Shown: positions 45,348-52,370 of the stretch, piece by piece
Numbering within the stretch: position 1 is the first letter of the stretch
Layout of the letters: each line of letters starts with the position of its first letter
From: Epilithonimonas hominis
Lineage (GTDB): Bacteria > Bacteroidota > Bacteroidia > Flavobacteriales > Weeksellaceae
Length of the DNA: 59,500 nt
Reading direction: 5' to 3'
Assembly (NCBI RefSeq): GCF_003730015.1
Contig: NZ_RJTU01000029.1
Location: forward strand, 1 to 59,500
Program-made: the position numbers and the translations under genes
The notes under the pieces: model-generated
Seen by the model: only the letters and a program-made list of their open reading frames with translations
What the model was told of the DNA's origin: nothing
The model's database searches: none

Positions 45348-45916
45348 TTTTACCAATTAGAGCCTTTGGCGACAACGTTTTGAGAAAAAAAGCGCACGAT
45401 ATCGAAAAAGATTATCCTGAGCTACAGACATTGATTGACAATATGTTTGAAACCATGTACGGTGCCAACGGTATTGGTTTGGCTGCGCCTCAGATTGGGT
45501 TGGACATCCGTCTTTTTGTGGTGGATGTTTCTCCACTTTCGGAAGATGAAGATTATGAGGATATTGCTGATGAATTAAAAGATTTCAAAAAAGTCTTCAT
45601 TAATGCCAGAATCCTGGAAGAATCCGGAGAAGAGTGGAAATTCAATGAAGGTTGCCTGAGTATTCCTGAAGTGCGTGAAGATGTAAAACGTAAATCGACC
45701 ATCAAAATAGAATATTACGATAGAAATTTCGTTAAACATACCGATACATTTTCCGACATCAGAGCAAGAGTGATTCAACACGAATATGACCACATCGAAG
45801 GAATTCTTTTTACAGACCACCTGAGTGCGTTGAAGAAAAAAATCGTGAAAGGAAAACTTCAGAAAATTGCTAATGGCGAAGTAGCTGTGAGTTATAAAAT
45901 GAGATTTCCAAAATAG
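45344..45916 (+). CDS. def: Peptide deformylase
   Basis: A 190-residue metalloenzyme that removes the N-formyl group from nascent proteins. All three motifs are intact: GIGLAAPQIG (43-52), EGCLS (102-106, Cys104 metal ligand) and HEYDH (146-150). A 15-residue acidic insert (SEDEDYEDIADELKD) near 66-80 is usual in Bacteroidota. Co-translated with ruvX. The 45917-46030 gap holds inverted repeat-like text (CTTCGGACATCGGTTTTCCG) but no gene. Confidence 0.96.
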   Translation: MILPIRAFGDNVLRKKAHDIEKDYPELQTLIDNMFETMYGANGIGLAAPQIGLDIRLFVVDVSPLSEDEDYEDIADELKDFKKVFINARILEESGEEWKFNEGCLSIPEVREDVKRKSTIKIEYYDRNFVKHTDTFSDIRARVIQHEYDHIEGILFTDHLSALKKKIVKGKLQKIANGEVAVSYKMRFPK

Positions 45917-46030
45917 TCAGAAGGTAAAGGTCAGAAGACCGAAGAATGCAATTCGGAAACAGAAAAATAAAAAAATATAATTAAAACTTCGGACATCGGT
46001 TTTCCGACATCCGACAAAAATTAATCTAAA

Positions 46031-46615
46031 ATGCAGTTAGAAAAAATTATTTCAATCTCCGGAAAACCGGGACTTTTCAAATTGGTTTCTCAGCTAAAGA
46101 ACGGATTTATAGTTGAGGATATTACAACAAAGAAAAAAGCGAGCATATCAAACTCCAGCCAGGTAAGTCTTTTGGACAATATCGCAATGTTCACATTTGA
46201 TAAAGAAGTTCCTTTGTTCGAAGTTTTCGAAAATATTGCAAAAAAATACGATTACAAACCAACAATCAGCCACAAATCTTCCAGTGACGAACTAAGAGCT
46301 TTTATGGCAGAATCTCTTCCTAATTACGATTTGGAAAGAGTTTATGAGTCTGATATCAAAAAATTGGCTCAATGGTACAACTTGCTTCAAAAAGCAGGTT
46401 ACATCACGCCGGAAAGTTTTGTAAAGCCAGAAGCTCCTGCTGAAGAAACCGTCGAAGAAGCTAACGTAGTTGAAGAAAAAGCAGAGAAAAAACCTGTGGC
46501 TAAAAAAGCTCCTGCAAAAAAGGCTGCTGAAAAAACAGAAGAAGCTAAAGAAGAAAAAGCGCCTGCTAAAAAACCTGCTACTAAAAAAGCGACTAAAAAA
46601 GAAGACAAAGAATAA
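46031..46615 (+). CDS. DUF5606 protein with histone-like Lys/Ala tail
   Basis: A 194-residue protein. Residues 1-130 match DUF5606 of flavobacteria (KIISISGKPGLFKLVSQLKN, then FIVEDITTKKKASISN and AQWYNLL). Residues 135-194 are a low-complexity tail of Ala, Lys, Pro and Glu (KKPVAKKAPAKKAAEK), resembling H1-like tails that bind nucleic acid. The function is not established; the tail suggests DNA or RNA association. A terminator follows at 46646. Confidence 0.85.
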   Translation: MQLEKIISISGKPGLFKLVSQLKNGFIVEDITTKKKASISNSSQVSLLDNIAMFTFDKEVPLFEVFENIAKKYDYKPTISHKSSSDELRAFMAESLPNYDLERVYESDIKKLAQWYNLLQKAGYITPESFVKPEAPAEETVEEANVVEEKAEKKPVAKKAPAKKAAEKTEEAKEEKAPAKKPATKKATKKEDKE

Positions 46616-46645
46616 TTATTAATTGATAATTATAAATCATAAATG

Positions 46646-46680
46646 CTCTCTCAGAAATTCTTATTTTTGAGAGAGTTTTT
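46646..46680 (+). terminator. Intrinsic terminator
   Basis: CTCTCTCA / TGAGAGAG stem and T run, just before the start codon at 46686, so it may also cover the leader of that gene. Confidence 0.8.
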
Positions 46681-46685
46681 TATTT

Positions 46686-47408
46686 ATGAGAATTGTTTCA
46701 TTAGTTCCTTCGATTACGGAAACTTTGTTTGATCTTGGTTTGACGACTGATGAGATTGTTGGTAGGACGAAATTCTGCATTCATCCAAAAGATTATGTTG
46801 ATAAAATTGAAATCATTGGCGGAACTAAAAATCTTAATATTGATAAAATCAAATCTCTGAAACCAGGCTTTATCATTGCCAACAAGGAGGAAAACGTCAG
46901 AGAACAAGTCGAGGAATTGATGAAAGATTTCAAAGTTTTGGTAACGAATATTGAAACTCTCGAAGACAATTATTATTTATTGAAACAACTCGGGCATCTA
47001 TTTGGGAAAGAGGAAAAAGCTCAATTTTTCAATCTGAAAACTTATGAAGCTTTTGATAGTCAGAAAACTGAAAAACGTTTGAAAGTCGCTTATCTGATTT
47101 GGAAAAATCCTTATATGACAGTTGGTGGCGACACTTTTATTTCAAAGATTTTGGAAGAATTAGGATTTGAGAATTTGTTTAAAAATGAGAAACGATATCC
47201 AGAAATTCAGTTGGAAGATTTGAAAAGCGCCGATTTGATTTTTCTTTCGTCAGAGCCTTTTCCTTTCAAAGAAAAACATATTGCTGAAATCCAAGAAGTT
47301 TGTCAAAATCAAAAAATTAAGATTGTTGACGGCGAAGCTTTCTCTTGGTATGGTTCGCATTTGGCGAAATGTGGGGAATATTATCGGGAGTTACTAAAAA
47401 ACATTTAA
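46686..47408 (+). CDS. Cobalamin-type (BtuF-like) helical-backbone binding protein
   Basis: A 240-residue protein of the helical backbone metal-receptor superfamily. It starts VSLVPSITETLFDLGLTTDEIVGRT (4-28), the BtuF/FecB-type signature, and continues with LKPGFIIANKEE and YMTVGGDTFISKILEELGFEN. There is no signal peptide or lipobox, unlike periplasmic BtuF, so it is either cytoplasmic or exported unusually. No ABC permease is nearby; its ligand may be a corrinoid or related metal chelate. Confidence 0.85.
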   Translation: MRIVSLVPSITETLFDLGLTTDEIVGRTKFCIHPKDYVDKIEIIGGTKNLNIDKIKSLKPGFIIANKEENVREQVEELMKDFKVLVTNIETLEDNYYLLKQLGHLFGKEEKAQFFNLKTYEAFDSQKTEKRLKVAYLIWKNPYMTVGGDTFISKILEELGFENLFKNEKRYPEIQLEDLKSADLIFLSSEPFPFKEKHIAEIQEVCQNQKIKIVDGEAFSWYGSHLAKCGEYYRELLKNI

Positions 47409-47464
47409 AAACCACAAAAGTCACAAAAGATAATATTAAAACTTTTGTGACTTTTATGGTTTTT
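47407..47464. terminator. Long bidirectional hairpin
   Basis: AAAACCACAAAAGTCACAAAAG pairs across an AT loop with CTTTTGTGACTTTTATGG and a T run. It terminates the convergent BtuF-like and GAF genes. The ACCACAAAAGTCACAAAAG word resembles the ACCACATAG repeat near 16028. Confidence 0.85.
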
Positions 47465-47479
47465 AGTATAAATTAAATA

Positions 47480-47926
47480 TTACAAAATCTTCGCTACTTC
47501 TTCGCAAAGCCAGTTCAGCAATTCTTCATCTTCTTTTGTGAATGGGTCAATTGTGTGAGAATCGATATCGATTTGTCCAATATTTTCTCCGTTTTTGAAA
47601 ATTGGAACTACAATTTCAGCTTTTGTATCAATAGAGCAAGACAAATAATTATCCTGAGAATGAACATCTGGAACTACGAAAGTCTCTCCAGAAACAGCAA
47701 CCTGACCGCAGATCCCCTTCCCAAAAGGAATGATAATATGATCTGTAATTGCCCCTACATAAGGCCCCAAAACCAACTCATCTTTGTCACCGTTTTTGAA
47801 ATAGAATCCTGTCCAGTTGTAGTAGGAAATTTCTTTATCTAAAACCTGGCAAATCTTTAAAAGCTTGGTATTTGTCTCCTGTGGACTTTCCAAAATAGTT
47901 GAAAGTCTTTTTTTAAGTTCTATCAT
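47480..47926 (-). CDS. GAF-domain protein, probable free methionine-R-sulfoxide reductase
   Basis: A 148-residue single GAF domain: NWTGFYFKNGDKDELVLGPY, IPFGKGICGQVAVSGETFVVPDV and YLSCSIDTKAEIVVPIF. The family fRMsr (MsrC) reduces free Met-R-O with cysteines in GKGxCG and in the loop before SEIVVP; both are present here (about residues 93 and 116), whereas the third cysteine found in E. coli is not visible. It could also be a ligand-binding GAF protein. Confidence 0.8.
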   Translation of the reverse strand: MIELKKRLSTILESPQETNTKLLKICQVLDKEISYYNWTGFYFKNGDKDELVLGPYVGAITDHIIIPFGKGICGQVAVSGETFVVPDVHSQDNYLSCSIDTKAEIVVPIFKNGENIGQIDIDSHTIDPFTKEDEELLNWLCEEVAKIL

Positions 47927-47939
47927 TTTTATTCTTGTA

Positions 47940-49367
47940 TTAATTCAATCCGTCAAAAGTCAGTTCTTTGTAACCAAACATCTGGCGGTCTTTTATCATT
48001 TCCGAAACACCTATAGGAAGTTCTTCTTCCCAGCCAAGTTCTTGTGTAACGATTTTTTTAAGAATCTCACGGGAATAGATCTCAAGAAATTTAGGATTAA
48101 AGTTCTGAATATCTACAATTCTCTTATTAAGCTTGAAATATTTGTACAATTCTTTCAGGTTGTCATGGACTTTTAGATTTTCGGATGTCAGTAACTCACC
48201 TGTTTTCATATCTTTATATGGATACAGATAAACGCGCATATCTTTTTTAAAGAATTTTCCGAAAGCTTCCAAAATCCCACCAGGAAGGTTTTTATAATAC
48301 TCCTCATCAAAAACATCCAAAAGGTTGTTTACGCCCATTGCAACACCAATATGCTGATTGGTAAATGTAGAGAAATAATCTACCATTCTATAATATTCCG
48401 AGAAATTAGATATCATAACAGTGTAGCCTAATTTTCCAAGTATATCAACTCTGTCCAGGAAATCTCTCTCATTGATGTCCCCATCTGCACGAAGATTGGA
48501 AATCGTGATTTCGAACAGAATCTGTGTGTTATAGCTATCGCAGGCATTATCCTTATTAAACATCTCGAGTCCTTGCTCGAACATATCGATATTAACTTTG
48601 GTAACGGGACGGAAACTTCCTCTTACTGCAAAAATATTTTTCTTGTAAAGAATATCAGCAGGTAACATATTATTCCCTTCTGAATTGAAAATTACAGCAT
48701 CTGTCATCCCCAATTTTACCAGCTGAAGACTCATAAGCCTGTTATCAACATACTGAAAACCAGGTCCGCTAAAATCGATCATATCAATTTCTAAACGATC
48801 TAACGAGATGTCATCATACAAAGATTCGATAAGAATCCTCGGGTTATCGGCGTAAAAATAAGCACCATAAATAAGGTTCACCCCCAAACTTCCCAGGGTT
48901 TCCTGCTGTAATGTTGCATTGGTCTCCTTGAATTTTACATGAATAACGATTTCATTAAAATCCTCATTTTCATTATTCTGATAGCGAATACCTACCCACC
49001 CGTGTCCTTTTGAAGTTTTATCAAAATTGATCGTCGTAACTGTATTGGCATAGGAAAAAAACTTTTTTCCAGGATTTTTTTCTCTAGGAATTCTTTCTTC
49101 AATAAGTGTCATTTCGTAGCGCAACATTTTCCTGAGTCTATTTTGCGTTACATAACGATTTTTCACTTCCTTTCCATAGATGGCATCAGAAAAGTCTTTG
49201 TCATAAGCAGACATTGCTTTTGCAATGGTCTGAGACGCTCCACCTGCGCGGAAAAAATGACGAACAGTCTCCTGCCCTGCTCCTATTTCTGCAAAAGTTC
49301 CATAAATTGAAGTATCGAGATTAATCGCTAAAGCTTTCTGTTTTGGTGTAAGTTTTGGCTTTATCAC
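47940..49367 (-). CDS. Conserved flavobacterial protein of unknown function
   Basis: A 475-residue cytoplasmic protein with no signal peptide or membrane helix. It begins KPKLTPKQKALAINLDTSIY and GTFAEIGAGQETVRHFFRAGGASQTIAKAMSAYD in separate segments, then has mixed alpha/beta regions. Proteins like this have carried the labels TonB-dependent receptor or nicotinate-nucleotide adenylyltransferase, but no plug, barrel or HxGH nucleotidyltransferase motif is present, so neither should be adopted. It diverges from the MBL gene at 49419, only 51 bp away. Function unknown. Confidence 0.85.
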   Translation of the reverse strand: MIKPKLTPKQKALAINLDTSIYGTFAEIGAGQETVRHFFRAGGASQTIAKAMSAYDKDFSDAIYGKEVKNRYVTQNRLRKMLRYEMTLIEERIPREKNPGKKFFSYANTVTTINFDKTSKGHGWVGIRYQNNENEDFNEIVIHVKFKETNATLQQETLGSLGVNLIYGAYFYADNPRILIESLYDDISLDRLEIDMIDFSGPGFQYVDNRLMSLQLVKLGMTDAVIFNSEGNNMLPADILYKKNIFAVRGSFRPVTKVNIDMFEQGLEMFNKDNACDSYNTQILFEITISNLRADGDINERDFLDRVDILGKLGYTVMISNFSEYYRMVDYFSTFTNQHIGVAMGVNNLLDVFDEEYYKNLPGGILEAFGKFFKKDMRVYLYPYKDMKTGELLTSENLKVHDNLKELYKYFKLNKRIVDIQNFNPKFLEIYSREILKKIVTQELGWEEELPIGVSEMIKDRQMFGYKELTFDGLN

Positions 49368-49418
49368 AAAGAATTAGATTTATTTTGTAAATTTACCAAA
49401 AACAGCGCAATTACGAAA

Positions 49419-50186
49419 ATGCTTTTAAAATTTTTAGGTACAGGAACATCACAGGGAATTCCTGTTATAGGAAGCCGCCATCCTGTTTGCCTTTCCGACA
49501 ACCCAAAAGATAAACGGCTTAGAACTTCTGCAATTATTACGACAGACTCCGGAAAAAAGATCCTGATAGACTGCGGACCAGATTTTCGCCAGCAGATGCT
49601 GACCAATAAAGAAGAAAACGTAGATGCTGTTTTGGTCACTCACGAACATAATGATCACATTATCGGGTTAGATGATCTTAGGCCTTTGATTTTTAAGAAT
49701 AAAGAATCAATGCCTATCTATTGTAACTCAAGGGTTGCAAAGGAAATTACTCATCGTTTTCCTTATGCTTTTATTGAGCATAAGTATCCTGGTGCGCCAA
49801 GTTTTGATTTGTTTAAAATTGACGGAACTTTTAGATTATTTAATGAAATTGATGTGACTCCTATTGACATCATTCACTCCGAGATCGATATTCTTGGATT
49901 TAAATTTAAAAACCTAGCTTATATTACGGATGCAAGCAAGATTGAAGAAAGTGAAAAAGAGAAACTTAAAAATCTGGAGGTCTTCATCATCAATTGCCTT
50001 AGAAAAACAGAACCTCATCATTCACATTTTATCCTTCCGCAGGTATTGGAACTTGTCCAAGAGCTAAAACCAAAGAAGACTTACCTTATTCACATCAGTC
50101 ATCATCTTGGTTTCCACGATGAGGTAGAAACCGAACTTCCTGATAATGTTCACCTTGCTTATGATGGTTTGGAAATCGAATTTTAA
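49419..50186 (+). CDS. MBL-fold hydrolase, PhnP/RNase Z-like
   Basis: A 255-residue metallo-beta-lactamase-fold protein. It starts LKFLGTGTSQGIPVIG, the PhnP-type glycine loop, and has the metal motif THEHNDHIIGLDD (about 74-86), LIDCGPDFRQQM before it and ITDAS plus HISHH after it. Relatives are cyclic phosphodiesterases or tRNA-processing-like enzymes. It is the last core gene before tRNA-Leu. Confidence 0.92.
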   Translation: MLLKFLGTGTSQGIPVIGSRHPVCLSDNPKDKRLRTSAIITTDSGKKILIDCGPDFRQQMLTNKEENVDAVLVTHEHNDHIIGLDDLRPLIFKNKESMPIYCNSRVAKEITHRFPYAFIEHKYPGAPSFDLFKIDGTFRLFNEIDVTPIDIIHSEIDILGFKFKNLAYITDASKIEESEKEKLKNLEVFIINCLRKTEPHHSHFILPQVLELVQELKPKKTYLIHISHHLGFHDEVETELPDNVHLAYDGLEIEF

Positions 50187-50234
50187 ATTTTAAAAAAACT
50201 TAAAAAAAACTTTTATCATAAAGATTTTTTCAAT

Positions 50235-50242
50235 TATATTTG
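50235..50242 (+). promoter_or_regulatory. -7 box of the tRNA-Leu promoter
   Basis: TATATTTG matches TAnnTTTG and lies 30 bases upstream of the mature tRNA. Confidence 0.65.
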
Positions 50243-50272
50243 CAGACCAATTTACAACAAGGTAACACACTT

Positions 50273-50352
50273 GCCCAGGTGGCGGAATTGGTAGACGCGC
50301 TGGTCTCAAACACCAGTTCTTAGGAGTACCGGTTCGATCCCGGTCCTGGGTA
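50273..50352 (+). tRNA. tRNA-Leu (anticodon CAA)
   Basis: The acceptor stem pairs GCCCAGG with CCTGGGT, with discriminator A at 50352. The anticodon stem CTGGT/ACCAG holds loop CTCAAAC, anticodon CAA, decoding UUG. A class II variable arm (TTCTTAGGAGTACC region) and the T arm CCGG/TTCGATC/CCGG are present. CCA is not encoded. It marks the left edge of the genomic island. Confidence 0.95.
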
Positions 50353-50358
50353 CTTAAT

Positions 50359-50390
50359 GAGACAACTACTTGATAGTTGTCTCTTTTTTT
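50359..50390 (+). terminator. tRNA-Leu terminator
   Basis: Perfect 10-bp stem GAGACAACTA / TAGTTGTCTC, 5-base loop and seven T, directly after the tRNA. Confidence 0.93.
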
Positions 50391-50550
50391 ATGCCCACAA
50401 AAAACTCTATATCAAACTTTTACAGTCTGATATTTTATGGTTCGACTTTTTTCACTTGAAATCCCTAACCATTCTAAAATGAACAGCTAAAAAGTGCTTT
50501 ATCACTCATCCTATAAGCACTTCGACTTGGTTCGATATCCCATTAAGGTT

Positions 50551-50706
50551 CTAGTATTTTTTATCTTTTGGTTTATTATAATTTTTTGATACTAAATATA
50601 GTAATTCCAAGATAATTTTAGCTTCCTTCTCATTTACCCGAACTCCATTCTTGGCCAAAATAGTAATTGCTTGTTCTACTGAAATATTCTTATCGATGAA
50701 ATTCAT
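50551..50706 (-). CDS. 51-residue protein overlapping the recombinase gene
   Basis: Starts inside the last 17 bases of the recombinase gene and encodes MNFIDKNISVEQAITILAKN, then GVRVNEKEAKIILELLYLV and a Lys-rich end. The amphipathic two-helix pattern resembles small proteins found beside integrases in Bacteroidota mobile elements. The overlap suggests translational coupling. A role as recombination directionality or accessory factor is only a guess. Confidence 0.65.
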   Translation of the reverse strand: MNFIDKNISVEQAITILAKNGVRVNEKEAKIILELLYLVSKNYNKPKDKKY

Positions 50707-52183
50707 TTTTCTTATTGGTTTTTCGATGAGTTTTCTTTGATAATATTTTTGAGAATGCTTGATTTAAATCTAAAGATAGATCTCCTGTTTTATAATCAAT
50801 ATCAATCGGAGGAATAAGATTCACAAGATGTTTTTTATCCGAGGCATCAAATTCAGAAATCTTTTGAAAAATTTCAACTATAGACCTATCTCCTATATTA
50901 TCCTTTCTGTCAATAGCTTTTAATTTAGCAAGAATATCACACTCTTCTTTCCTAAGATTTTTTGTATTAACAAGATTCTCTTTTTTTAACTCATTATAAT
51001 CATCAATCTTTAATATTCCAGCTATAAATAATTTTCTGCCGTGTGAAAGAGTTAACTTTTCCTCTTTCATCTTTCTCTCTATTAATTTTTGAGAGTACAA
51101 ATAACGTGCTTTCTGAGTCTTTATGTTTTGATCTGCTAAAACATTCCTAAGTAACTCAACTGCACTATTTAACAATATCAATTCTTGAAGTTTTTTTTGA
51201 TAACAATTATTAAGTAAAATTGCATTAATCCTTATCCTACATCTATTATGACAGTGATAATATGGGTACTTTTTTGATCTTCCTGTTGAAAAACTTCCTC
51301 CAAGTTTCCGATTACATACAGGACAAATTAAAAAACCTCTTAGAAAAAACATTGCTTTCAAATCATCTCTCTTAGCTGTCGTTTTTCTTTTTGTATTGAC
51401 AACTGATTGAACCTGATGGAATAACGATTCAGAGATTAGAGGTTCGTGTAAACCTTTTATCATTTGTTCTTTGTTAGAGTTTAATTTGATTGATACAAAG
51501 CCACAATAAACCGGATTACGCAAAACTCTGAAAAAATTTGACCGTGAACATATCAATCCCTTCTCATTAGCTATTTTATTAATCTCGGATATTTTCCGAT
51601 TATTTTGGGCAACTTGATTGAAAACCCATTTTATAATTCCAGCCTCAGGTTCTTTAGGAACAATTGCCTTTTTACCATCCATTAATGTCACATTGAGAAA
51701 GCCCATAGGCGCTTTACTAGGATATCTGCCCATCAACTTTGCGCGTCGCAAGCCATTTGATGTATTTTGAGCTCTCCGTGTATTTTCTGCTTCCGGTACA
51801 GCCAAATATACAGCCAGCATTACAGTGCTTTCTGGCACTGAAAAATCGATTGGCTGATCAATAGCCATTGCAGTTGTCTTATATTTTCTGAGTTTTCCAA
51901 TCATTTCGTAAGCATATTCAATATTACGGCTGAATCGATCCCATTTTATAAATAATATGTTCTTATCCACTTCTGCTGATTTCTTTTTAACTTCGGAGAA
52001 TAATTCCTTCCAAGCAGGTCGATTGAAATTCTTTGCAGAGTAATCCTCCCTATAAATTCCTTTAACCTCAATATCGTTGTATTTACAATACTTTAGTAAT
52101 CTATCCTCCTGTTCCGGCAAGGAATAACCTTTTCTTTTTTGTTCGTCCGTACTTACACGGACATATAAATAAGCTGTTTTCAT
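50690..52183 (-). CDS. Large serine recombinase (site-specific integrase)
   Basis: A 497-residue resolvase/invertase-family integrase, started at the ATG at 52183 (an upstream ATG at 52213 adds 10 residues). The catalytic domain has YVRVSTDEQ with Ser11, and the Arg-rich helix in KWDRFSRN. A recombinase domain follows (about 160-260; NTSNGLRRAKLMGRYPSKAP), then a zinc ribbon CPVCNRKLGG plus CHNRC (about 290-325) and a long coiled coil. This domain order is that of phage phiC31-like integrases that insert and excise islands. It is next to tRNA-Leu and diverges from the cargo operon. Confidence 0.93.
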   Translation of the reverse strand: MKTAYLYVRVSTDEQKRKGYSLPEQEDRLLKYCKYNDIEVKGIYREDYSAKNFNRPAWKELFSEVKKKSAEVDKNILFIKWDRFSRNIEYAYEMIGKLRKYKTTAMAIDQPIDFSVPESTVMLAVYLAVPEAENTRRAQNTSNGLRRAKLMGRYPSKAPMGFLNVTLMDGKKAIVPKEPEAGIIKWVFNQVAQNNRKISEINKIANEKGLICSRSNFFRVLRNPVYCGFVSIKLNSNKEQMIKGLHEPLISESLFHQVQSVVNTKRKTTAKRDDLKAMFFLRGFLICPVCNRKLGGSFSTGRSKKYPYYHCHNRCRIRINAILLNNCYQKKLQELILLNSAVELLRNVLADQNIKTQKARYLYSQKLIERKMKEEKLTLSHGRKLFIAGILKIDDYNELKKENLVNTKNLRKEECDILAKLKAIDRKDNIGDRSIVEIFQKISEFDASDKKHLVNLIPPIDIDYKTGDLSLDLNQAFSKILSKKTHRKTNKKNEFHR

Positions 52184-52296
52184 TATTTTGATTTCAAAAT
52201 AACCAAAGTTCAATAAATATCCTTTGTAGATATAAAAAAATTAATTCAACATACAAGACACGTAAAATCTAAAAATCCAACACAGTGCTAAAATTT

Positions 52297-52369
52297 TAAC
52301 GATAAAAAAATCGCTAAAATTTTTGACGATAAAAAAAATGTCATATCTTTGACGAGAAATAAATCGTCA
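52297..52369 (+). promoter_or_regulatory. Promoter with three tandem palindromic operators
   Basis: A promoter with -33 TTTG (52322-52325), an 18-base spacer and -7 TATCTTTG (52344-52351) lies 19 bases before the ATPase start. Three imperfect palindromes of the form TGACGAT-N6-ATCGTCA occur at 52297-52316, 52324-52343 and 52350-52369, about 26-27 bp apart. One is upstream of -33, one fills the spacer and one covers the likely transcription start. This is the layout of a cooperatively bound repressor site. Confidence 0.75.
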
Positions 52370-52370
52370 T

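Noticed and set aside
47940-49367. Annotation as TonB-dependent receptor or NAD adenylyltransferase
   Set aside because: No signal peptide, plug, barrel or nucleotidyltransferase motif is present in the 475 residues.
50440-50540. GGTTCGA words as attachment-site copies of the tRNA T arm
   Set aside because: The match is only seven or so bases and does not extend; no second copy at an island end can be seen in the window.
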